This document shows, piece by piece, positions 1 to 5,655 of a stretch of 38,361 nucleotides of DNA. How positions within the stretch are numbered: the stretch's first letter is position 1; the number at the start of each line of letters is the position of its first letter. Source of the DNA: Chloroflexota bacterium (GTDB taxonomy: Bacteria; Chloroflexota; Dehalococcoidia; UBA2247; RBG-13-53-26); the NCBI GenBank assembly GCA_026389585.1, contig JAPLHP010000084.1:1-38361 (forward strand). The letters are read 5' to 3'. Below the pieces are notes generated by a model that did no database searches, had not been told where the DNA came from, and saw only the letters and a list, made by a program, of their open reading frames with translations. A program made the translations under genes and the position numbers.

Positions 1-1
1 T

Positions 2-655
2 GTCATCCGCATCGCCTACCAGACGCTGGCCGCTGTCTTGGGCGGAGCCCAGTCCATACACGCCAACGGCTACGATGAAGCGGTGTGCCTGCCGACGGAA
101 CAAGCCATGCTGCTGGCCATTCGGACTGAGCAGATAGTGGGGCTCGAGTCCGGCGTTACCAATACCATAGACCCGCTCGGAGGTTCCTACTATGTTGAGT
201 CCCTGACCAATGAGATTGAGAAGAGGGCATGGGAGTATATCAAGAAGATCGAAGACCAGGGCGGTCTTTTGAAGGCCATCACCAATGGATGGATTCACCG
301 GGAGTACAAGCAGGCCATAATTGACTACGACCACAAACTGAAGTCCGGCGAACTTACCATTGTGGGCGTCAACAAGTTCCGCCTCGATCCGGACAAGGTG
401 CCCTACAAGGTGCCCATCTTCAAGTCAGATCGTACCTCCGTCGAGTTTCTCAAGCAAAGGATCAAGAAGCTCAGAGAGACCAGGGACAAAGCCAAGCACG
501 CCCAGGCCATGAAGAAGCTGGACGAAGTCCTCCGCAGCGACGCCAACTCTGTCCCGGCTATCAATGAAGCGGTGGAAGCACACGCTACCCCTGGAGAGTT
601 GGGGGCGGCTGTGATGAAGGTCTACGGCAAGTGGACCTACCCGATCGGTGTCTAG
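2..655 (+). CDS. Acyl-CoA mutase (methylmalonyl-CoA mutase type) large subunit, 3' part
   Basis: Only the C-terminal part of the catalytic (TIM-barrel) subunit of a B12-dependent acyl-CoA mutase is present; the gene is open at the left edge, in the frame starting at base 2. The reading frame gives RIAYQTLAAVLGGAQSIH, then NGYDEAVCLPTEQA and a DPLGGSYYVE motif, all characteristic of the mutase barrel and its C-terminal segment. There is no fused B12 domain: the chain ends at the stop and the B12 domain is the next gene, so this is the split, two-subunit form seen in archaea and in 2-hydroxyisobutyryl-CoA or ethylmalonyl-CoA mutases. The residues that separate these substrates lie upstream of the window, so the substrate (methylmalonyl-, isobutyryl- or 2-hydroxyisobutyryl-CoA) cannot be decided. 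Family assignment is secure. Confidence 0.93.
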   Translation, partial: VIRIAYQTLAAVLGGAQSIHANGYDEAVCLPTEQAMLLAIRTEQIVGLESGVTNTIDPLGGSYYVESLTNEIEKRAWEYIKKIEDQGGLLKAITNGWIHREYKQAIIDYDHKLKSGELTIVGVNKFRLDPDKVPYKVPIFKSDRTSVEFLKQRIKKLRETRDKAKHAQAMKKLDEVLRSDANSVPAINEAVEAHATPGELGAAVMKVYGKWTYPIGV

Positions 656-671
656 GGAAGGAGAAGAAGCA

Positions 672-1088
672 ATGACTCAGAAGAAAGTCAGAGTTCTAAT
701 GGCCAAGCCGGGGCTGGAGGGTCACTGGCGCGGATTGATTTCCGTCAGCCAGGCTTTCAAGGACGCCGGCTTTGAAGTGGTATACGGTGGCAGCATGCCT
801 CCGACTGAGATCGCTGCGACCGCTCTTCAGGAAGACGTTGACATAGTGGGCCTCAGCATACTCTGCTCCAACTATATGGAGCTGGTCACCGAGGTCATGA
901 AGGAACTCAAGGCCAAGAAGAAGGATGATGTGATCGTCATATTGGGTGGCATCATCTACGAGGATGATTTTGATGCACTCCACAAGATGGGCATCGATGG
1001 GATATACATCCCGGGCACTCCTCTGGACGATATAGTGGCCTCGGTCCGCCAAGTCATTACCCGGGGCAAGAGGAAGGTTACCAGGTAG
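672..1088 (+). CDS. B12-binding small subunit of acyl-CoA mutase
   Basis: This 138 aa protein has the flavodoxin-like cobalamin-binding fold of the methylmalonyl-CoA mutase C-terminal domain. It shows the AKPGLEGHWRG stretch (lower-ligand His18), a VGLSILCS strand with the S-x-L motif, and a VILGGIIYEDD stretch with the GG motif that contacts the nucleotide tail. The usual DxHxxG motif is present as E16-x-H18-x-x-G21, a conservative Asp to Glu change. I chose the ATG at 672 because an AAGGAG-type site sits about 10 bases upstream; a possible start at 648 would overlap the end of the mutase gene and add a residue stretch with no family match. It lies 16 nt after the large-subunit stop, so the two are co-transcribed and form one holoenzyme with adenosylcobalamin. 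Confidence 0.93.
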   Translation: MTQKKVRVLMAKPGLEGHWRGLISVSQAFKDAGFEVVYGGSMPPTEIAATALQEDVDIVGLSILCSNYMELVTEVMKELKAKKKDDVIVILGGIIYEDDFDALHKMGIDGIYIPGTPLDDIVASVRQVITRGKRKVTR

Positions 1089-1099
1089 GATTGCCCACC

Positions 1100-1142
1100 G
1101 GGAGTGCGTTATCCAAACTGCCCCTATGGCGGGCTCACTCCC
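1100..1142 (+). terminator. Stem-loop after the mutase operon
   Basis: A perfect 7-bp stem (GGGAGTG at 1100-1106 with CACTCCC at 1136-1142) encloses a second small GC-rich stem. It sits directly after the B12-subunit stop, where an operon end is expected. No T-tract follows, so it may be a 3'-end stabilising hairpin or a Rho-dependent end rather than a classic intrinsic terminator. Confidence 0.4.
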
Positions 1143-1184
1143 ACATCTATAGCAAAGTTGCTAAGCAATCTCACTTCCTGAAGT

Positions 1185-1214
1185 TTGACACTTAGAACAA
1201 GCCTATCTTATACT
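1185..1214 (+). promoter_or_regulatory. Near-consensus sigma-70 promoter of the ACS operon
   Basis: TTGACA at 1185-1190 and TATACT at 1209-1214 are separated by 18 bp. Transcription would start near 1221 and leave a leader of about 370 nt before the cdhB-like gene. This is the only strong promoter-like sequence I found upstream of the 11-kb co-directional gene run that follows. Confidence 0.7.
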
Positions 1215-1218
1215 TAAA

Positions 1219-1587
1219 CTGTAATCAGCTTCTAGACTCAATCTCTGGACTCAGTTTTTGTAACTAGCGAGGAAGAAATATTGGTGCCGACTGCGGCTGT
1301 AAAGCAAGGCCACATACTGGGGTCTGATTACAGCGAGTTTGTTTCGACTATAGCTGGAGTCCAGGTATCTGATCCTTCAACTAGTTTTCTCCGACCTGAC
1401 TGCACCTGCGATTCTATATACTATTCCGGGAATGTTTTGATTCCTGCCAAAGGTGATCATGTGTGGGGATGGTAAGGTTTTGAGACTATCGGGTTTCAGT
1501 GCAAGCTGTGGTATCGGACGGAATGTCTTACTGTTGATAGGCTTATCCATAGTTTATCCTTGTGGTCTATAATCGAGGAGGGAGTGA
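1219..1587 (+). promoter_or_regulatory. Long structured 5' leader of the ACS operon
   Basis: This gap between the B12 subunit and the cdhB-like gene contains no convincing gene. Near its start CTGTAATCAG (1219-1228) is the exact reverse complement of CTGATTACAG (1324-1333), which would close a roughly 115-nt domain; a GCCG-ACTG-CGGC mini-hairpin lies inside it. A weak 64-codon TTG reading frame (1281-1475), preceded by GAGGAAG, overlaps the leader and could be a leader peptide, but it has no recognisable features. I see no cobalamin-box consensus. The region could be a riboswitch or attenuator, or simply a long untranslated leader. Confidence 0.35.
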
Positions 1588-2058
1588 ATGAGCGTAAAGG
1601 ATCCATTGTGGTTGGCAAAACATCTACATAGCAGGAAAAGGGTCCTGATCATGGCTGGTGCCCTGTGCGATCAAATAGATCTGGAGGGCAAGAGCTTATT
1701 GGATTATGTAGCAGAGATATCCAAGAAGATAAATGCGCCCATTGCTGCTACGGGGAATACGGTTAATGGTTTGAGACAAAGAGGCATCGATACAAAAAAG
1801 GCATGGGCGATCGAAATGGTGAATTTCACGCGCTATGACTGGAAGCACCCTATCATGAATGGAAAACCTGAAATCATGGTCTTCATAGGCTATAGCCCGA
1901 CACTTGCCAGCAACCTGGTCTCCGCGGTCAAGGATGTGGAGACTGTTGTGCTGGGCAATACGTGTGTTGATGAGGCGACTTACTCTCTTCCTGATACCAC
2001 CAGCTTCAAGGCGTGGCAGAAGGAACTGACGGATTTGATCCAGGCACTGGGGAAATAA
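1588..2058 (+). CDS. cdhB: Acetyl-CoA decarbonylase/synthase epsilon-like subunit (CdhB family)
   Basis: This 156 aa protein resembles the epsilon subunit of the archaeal ACDS complex. It starts with a short helix, then KRVLIMAGALCDQ, APIAATGNTVNGL, a PEIMVFIGYSP strand and a C-terminal helix. This is the Rossmann-like (DHS/TPP-central-domain) fold of CdhB, slightly shorter than the roughly 170 aa typical of methanogens. In ACDS, epsilon binds the alpha (CODH) subunit and is thought to help electron transfer with FAD or other carriers. The ATG at 1588 follows a GGAGGGAG site. It is the first gene after the leader and 9 nt before the next gene. Its presence supports an archaeal-type complex architecture for the downstream CdhC/CdhA-like genes. 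Family call from remembered sequence patterns; fairly confident. Confidence 0.78.
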   Translation: MSVKDPLWLAKHLHSRKRVLIMAGALCDQIDLEGKSLLDYVAEISKKINAPIAATGNTVNGLRQRGIDTKKAWAIEMVNFTRYDWKHPIMNGKPEIMVFIGYSPTLASNLVSAVKDVETVVLGNTCVDEATYSLPDTTSFKAWQKELTDLIQALGK

Positions 2059-2067
2059 TAGCGCGAA

Positions 2068-2637
2068 ATGAACGATCAGGCTGCGATACCGAAGGAGCGG
2101 GTCAGTGACGGTGAGTTCCGGCACTACGTGTTCAGTGTGTCGGAGGTGCGCGCTGAGGCAGAGCGATTTCTGGGGCAAGCAGGATACGAACTGAAGCCTC
2201 CAAAGTACATTGGCCTTGTTCAGCCTGATTTTCGAGCAAAGCGCAAGACGAGCAGTGGTACCTTTGAACTTGTTGGGATGGTGCGTGACAATCTGGATCA
2301 GGCAGTCGAGGCGCTTATCAAGCTGGCTGCCGTAAAGGCTGCCAACCGTGATGTTGATTGTGTCCTGGTGCTCCCCCCCGTAAATGAGTACCTCTTGATT
2401 GAATGGCTGACAGAGGAGAGCGGGCGATGGTACTTTGGCCTGAAGGACTGCAAACTCGTGGTGTGGTTCTGCAATCCGGACAATAAGACAACGATATGCG
2501 TTATTGGAGCGCCGGCAGACAGGGACTTTCAGAAGCACTTCTATATGAGTACGATGAGTTTCGATGACTACATGTCCATCAGAGCGTCTCACCTCATTAA
2601 AGAGAGGCTTCTGGCAGAAGAAGAGGAAGAAGACTAG
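2068..2637 (+). CDS. Unknown protein, ACS-cluster associated (type A)
   Basis: I do not recognise this 189 aa protein. It is soluble, without signal peptide or membrane segments, and ends in an acidic tail (AEEEEED). Its middle and C-terminal parts line up by eye with the unknown protein encoded at 18885-19691. Shared elements are a helix before a GY-x-L turn, an F-x-L-x-x-x-VR strand, a helix rich in L and A, a D-x-x-LV-x-P strand and loop, and a P-x-x-RD-x-x-K-x-F-x-M motif near the end. The alternating hydrophobic strands and helices suggest an alpha/beta fold, perhaps nuclease-like or Rossmann-like, but I see no clear catalytic motif. It sits 9 nt after cdhB and 54 nt before the SDR, so it probably belongs to the same transcript. 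Confidence 0.8.
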   Translation: MNDQAAIPKERVSDGEFRHYVFSVSEVRAEAERFLGQAGYELKPPKYIGLVQPDFRAKRKTSSGTFELVGMVRDNLDQAVEALIKLAAVKAANRDVDCVLVLPPVNEYLLIEWLTEESGRWYFGLKDCKLVVWFCNPDNKTTICVIGAPADRDFQKHFYMSTMSFDDYMSIRASHLIKERLLAEEEEED

Positions 2638-2691
2638 GCCGAAGAAGGCCTTCTAAATCAATCAAAAAATACTCTTGAGGAGGAGGTGAGA

Positions 2692-3612
2692 ATGGCTAAA
2701 CATCTGGAAGGCAAGAATGCTGTGGTCACGGGCGGAGGCCGGGGCATAGGAAGAGCAGTGGCATTGGAATTGGCCAGGAATGGCGCCAAGGTAGTCGTAT
2801 CTGATCTCGGCGGCAGCGCGGCTGGAGAAGGCGCGGATGCGACGCCGGCGCAGCAGGTGGCAGATGAGATCAAGAAGGCTGGTGGGCAAGCGGTTGCCAA
2901 TCATGATAACGTCACCGATTTCGCTGCGGCAGAGCGGATCATCAAGACATGCGTGGACAACTTCGGCAGGATAGACATTCTGGTCAACTGCGCCGGTATT
3001 CTGCGTGATCGCATGATCTTCAACATGACGGAACAGGAGTGGGATGCCGTCATCGCGGTTCACCTGAAGGGCATGTTCAACATGTGCCGCCATGCCTCCA
3101 AAATGATGAGGGAGCAGAAGTGGGGGAGAATTGTTAGTACTACCTCTGATGCCTGGCGAGGTGCCCCGGGGCAGCCCAACTACAGTGCTGCCAAGGGTGG
3201 CATTGTAAGCCTCACCTACACCATGGCGGGAGAGTTGGGCAAGTATAATGTGACTGTGAATGCCATTGCTCCAATAGCAGCTACCAGACTGACGATGAGT
3301 GATGAGGTGAAGGCGAGATTCACCAGGGCTCTTGAAGCGGGCATGATGAACAAGGAACAGTATGAGGATGCAATAAACATGCCCGGGCCGGAGTTTGTGG
3401 CCCCAATAGTGGCCTACCTTTGCACGGAAGAGGCAAAAATCATCAATGGTAAGGTTATCGGGGTCAGCGGTGGTCGCGTGGCTATCTATACCAAACCATT
3501 CGAGATTGCTGGCCTCCATAGGCAGCATAGGAAAGATGGTGCCTGGACAGTGGACGAGCTGATCAAGTTAGTCCCCGGGACTTTGATGGCTACACCATTG
3601 GTCATGATGTAG
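2692..3612 (+). CDS. Short-chain dehydrogenase, hydroxyacyl-CoA dehydrogenase-like
   Basis: This 306 aa NAD(P)-dependent oxidoreductase has a classical SDR fold: the nucleotide motif TGGGRGIG near residue 16, an NCAGILRDR stretch, and the Y-x-x-x-K catalytic pair in PNYSAAKGG. The position 13 residues before that Tyr, usually the catalytic Ser, is Thr with a Ser next to it. The SDLGG segment, the spacing, and the TIAP-like NAIAP and NGKVIGVSGG segments resemble the dehydrogenase part of the peroxisomal multifunctional enzyme type 2 (HSD17B4), so a 3-hydroxyacyl-CoA substrate is likely. The ATG at 2692 follows a strong GGAGGAGGTG site. Its place between the mutase genes and ACS suggests oxidation of a 3-hydroxyacyl-CoA to a 3-ketoacyl-CoA; this substrate is an inference. 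Confidence 0.9.
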   Translation: MAKHLEGKNAVVTGGGRGIGRAVALELARNGAKVVVSDLGGSAAGEGADATPAQQVADEIKKAGGQAVANHDNVTDFAAAERIIKTCVDNFGRIDILVNCAGILRDRMIFNMTEQEWDAVIAVHLKGMFNMCRHASKMMREQKWGRIVSTTSDAWRGAPGQPNYSAAKGGIVSLTYTMAGELGKYNVTVNAIAPIAATRLTMSDEVKARFTRALEAGMMNKEQYEDAINMPGPEFVAPIVAYLCTEEAKIINGKVIGVSGGRVAIYTKPFEIAGLHRQHRKDGAWTVDELIKLVPGTLMATPLVMM

Positions 3613-3638
3613 TTTTCGATCTCAAGGTGGATTTAACT

Positions 3639-3672
3639 TCGGCGCACTGTGGTCTAAGGCACGGTGCGCCGA
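3639..3672 (+). other. Strong stem-loop between SDR and ACS1
   Basis: An 11-bp stem with one G-U pair is formed by 3639-3649 and 3662-3672 around a 12-nt loop. No T-tract follows on either strand, so a plain terminator is unlikely. It could be an RNA processing or stability element that sets the ratio of SDR to ACS. Confidence 0.5.
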
Positions 3673-3782
3673 GATGCAGTTGTCTGGAGGAACTGGCCTG
3701 TTTGAGAAGGCGCTTGTCTAAGGGTCTTCTCAAGCGTGGCACAGTCTGGGATATGTATGGAGCTATGTAGAAGGAGGTCAAT

Positions 3783-5147
3783 GTGAGTGTTGCGGAAAGT
3801 GCCGAGATAAAGATACCAGCCGGAAGAGAGTATCAGTTGCCGACCGACCCTGATCATCTGTGGGATGGGTTGAGGGATATCGGGTTGGGTATAAGATGGG
3901 TAGCTGAGGTAAAAAAGGTCGACATGCAAATTGAGCTGTCGGGGCCAAAGTGGGAATACAAGAGTTACACCATCCTTGAGATCGTAGAAGAACCGGGGAA
4001 GGTCAGGAATGGCATAGTTAACCTTGTTGGCCCAGATATACATGAAGTCCCGCCTGGGAGCTCTTTCCCTATGGCATGGGACATCAAGGTCTATGGCCAG
4101 GGGATAACCCAGAGACACCGGGAATACATTGAAAGACAAATGGCCATGTCATTACATGGCATAGAGGGCTATATGGCCTTTGGCTCATTCCAGGCCCCCT
4201 GGATGCGCTTCAGCAAGGCTATCGTTGGCCGACTCACCTTTGCGAAGCTGTGCCAGGTCATACATGCCTACGTCAAGACCGTTGTCCCGCAGGTGGAGGC
4301 GATGGAGTTCCGCTGGATCATTGCATCGGAGGAAGTTGGTGGCCTCAAGCTGATTGAGCCACTCTACAGGTTGGGTATTCAGAGGCTGAAGGCGCAGGAA
4401 CTGTCGGTCTCTCTTGAAGATGGTGACGTGGATATCTTCTATGGCTGCACTATCTGCAAGTCGCTGGCCCCCAACCACGTGTGCGTCATTACACCGAGCC
4501 AGATACCGTACTGTGGCATCCTCTCCTATAATGGAGCACAGGTGACGGTGGAGCTTGATCCGGAGGGCTATATCTTCCGAATGCGCAAAGGCGAGTGCAA
4601 AAATGAAGAAAAGGGCAGCTACACCGGTGTGGATGAGGCAGTCTACGAGAGGTCTAATCATCAGATAAAGCGTGTGAATGTCTTCAGTGCCATAAAGTAT
4701 CCTACTACCAACTGCGGTTGCTTCGAAGGGGCGGCATTCTATATTCCTGAGGTAGATGGACTTGGCTTGGCTATAAGACGGTACATTGGGGTAACTCCGT
4801 TGGGCATAAAGTTCTCGCGTCTGGCTGGCATGATTTCAGGCGGCTCTCAGAACCATGGAAATAAGGGCGTATCCATGCGGTCCATGCAAAGCAAGACCTT
4901 TCTCAAGGGCGATGGGGGTTGGAGCAGGATAGTGTGGATGCCCGCCGATTTGAAGAAGGAAGTCGCGGAATACATTCCCGAAGAAATCTACGATAAGATT
5001 GCCACTCAGGAGGATACTGTTGATCCTATCGAGCTGAAGGAGTTTCTAAAGAAGAAGAAGCACCCGATAGTAGAGAAGTATTGGAAGAATGGCGAACCCC
5101 AGCCACTGAAAGTACCATTACCTGGAGCGAATTGGCCCGACGAATAG
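3783..5147 (+). CDS. cdhC: Acetyl-CoA synthase beta subunit, copy 1 (CdhC type)
   Basis: This 454 aa protein is the short, archaeal-type ACS that lacks the N-terminal CODH-docking domain of acetogen AcsB. ACS joins a methyl group from a corrinoid protein, CO and CoA to make acetyl-CoA at the Ni-Ni-[4Fe4S] A-cluster, or runs in reverse. All A-cluster ligands are visible: C222-x2-C225-x8-C234-x9-C244 hold the cubane and bridging Ni, and C311-G-C313 holds the distal Ni. The conserved APNHVC stretch is intact. The residue equivalent to the gating Phe (Phe512 in Moorella ACS) is Leu228. The GTG at 3783 is set 5 nt from an AAGGAGG site; the ATG two bases upstream is out of frame. Zinc-finger gene follows after 16 nt. 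A diverged second copy starts at 8290. Confidence 0.93.
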   Translation: MSVAESAEIKIPAGREYQLPTDPDHLWDGLRDIGLGIRWVAEVKKVDMQIELSGPKWEYKSYTILEIVEEPGKVRNGIVNLVGPDIHEVPPGSSFPMAWDIKVYGQGITQRHREYIERQMAMSLHGIEGYMAFGSFQAPWMRFSKAIVGRLTFAKLCQVIHAYVKTVVPQVEAMEFRWIIASEEVGGLKLIEPLYRLGIQRLKAQELSVSLEDGDVDIFYGCTICKSLAPNHVCVITPSQIPYCGILSYNGAQVTVELDPEGYIFRMRKGECKNEEKGSYTGVDEAVYERSNHQIKRVNVFSAIKYPTTNCGCFEGAAFYIPEVDGLGLAIRRYIGVTPLGIKFSRLAGMISGGSQNHGNKGVSMRSMQSKTFLKGDGGWSRIVWMPADLKKEVAEYIPEEIYDKIATQEDTVDPIELKEFLKKKKHPIVEKYWKNGEPQPLKVPLPGANWPDE

Positions 5148-5163
5148 CCTTTGGAGGTGGACT

Positions 5164-5379
5164 ATGGGAGAGAAGACCTGCGGTGTTTGTCAGAAGAAGG
5201 TAGCGGAGTTTGCATGTAGTGTGTGTGGCGCACCTCTGTGTGCAGAGTGTGTTCGAGAGGTAGCCATAGAAAACCCTGGTCAGAGAGTTCTGGGTGTATT
5301 AACCAGCCCTTTGAAGTCCGGAATGAAGAAGCAAAAAGTATGTGAGAAATGCATGAAGGAAGTGGACTTCGTTGAGTAG
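5164..5379 (+). CDS. Small zinc-finger protein, ACS-associated, copy 1
   Basis: This 71 aa protein carries eight cysteines in a treble-clef or B-box-like pattern: C-x2-C, then C-x2-C, C-x2-C and a final C-x2-C near the C terminus, around a PGQRVLGVLTSPLKSGMKK stretch rich in basic residues. It likely binds two zinc ions or an Fe-S centre; the Cys pairs fit either. Its position between ACS and the CODH-like gene is repeated exactly in the second module, which argues that it acts with them, for example as an assembly factor, a small structural subunit or a metal-handling adaptor. I know of no counterpart in the classical archaeal ACDS or acetogen operons. Function not assigned. Confidence 0.85.
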   Translation: MGEKTCGVCQKKVAEFACSVCGAPLCAECVREVAIENPGQRVLGVLTSPLKSGMKKQKVCEKCMKEVDFVE

Positions 5380-5655
5380 AGTAGCTCCTTCTTGCTGTTG
5401 TTTTAGTGACCCTGTAATTCACAACAAGTCACTAGATTGCCGGGAAGCTTATTTGCCGGTGTATTTACTTTCTCAAGGTTCTTAAAGACGAAATTCAGTG
5501 GTATTTTAAATACGACATTGAAGAATATCTCGGCGCACTCTGCAGTGAATATCGGGAATATCTGCCAGGTGAATAGAGGATACGTGTGTTCTGAATCGGT
5601 CATCAATTGTTTGTTCTGCTGACTCAATTAAGCGATATCTGGGAGGGAGAAAGCT
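5380..5655 (+). promoter_or_regulatory. AT-richer gap inside module 1, possible regulatory region
   Basis: The corresponding gap in module 2 is only 41 nt, so some 235 nt are extra here. It contains the inverted repeat TAGTGAC / GTCACTA (from about 5405), and three copies of GAATATC at 5523, 5547 and 5556. A weak promoter-like pair (TTAAAG, 17 bp, TTTAAA) lies in the middle. No open reading frame in it looks real. An internal promoter or a decayed sequence are both possible. Confidence 0.3.

Noticed and set aside
1281-1475. 64-codon gene in the ACS leader
   Set aside because: TTG start, no family resemblance, unusual composition, and overlaps a structured RNA region; kept only as a possible leader peptide.
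1696-2592. 298 aa minus-strand frame
   Set aside because: Antisense shadow of the cdhB-like gene and the unknown protein; no recognisable domain and no ribosome site.
2662-3528. 288 aa minus-strand frame
   Set aside because: Antisense shadow of the SDR gene; residues follow the complementary codons and match no family.
3639-3672. Rho-independent terminator between SDR and ACS1
   Set aside because: Strong stem but no T-tract on either strand, and the genes on both sides look like one operon.
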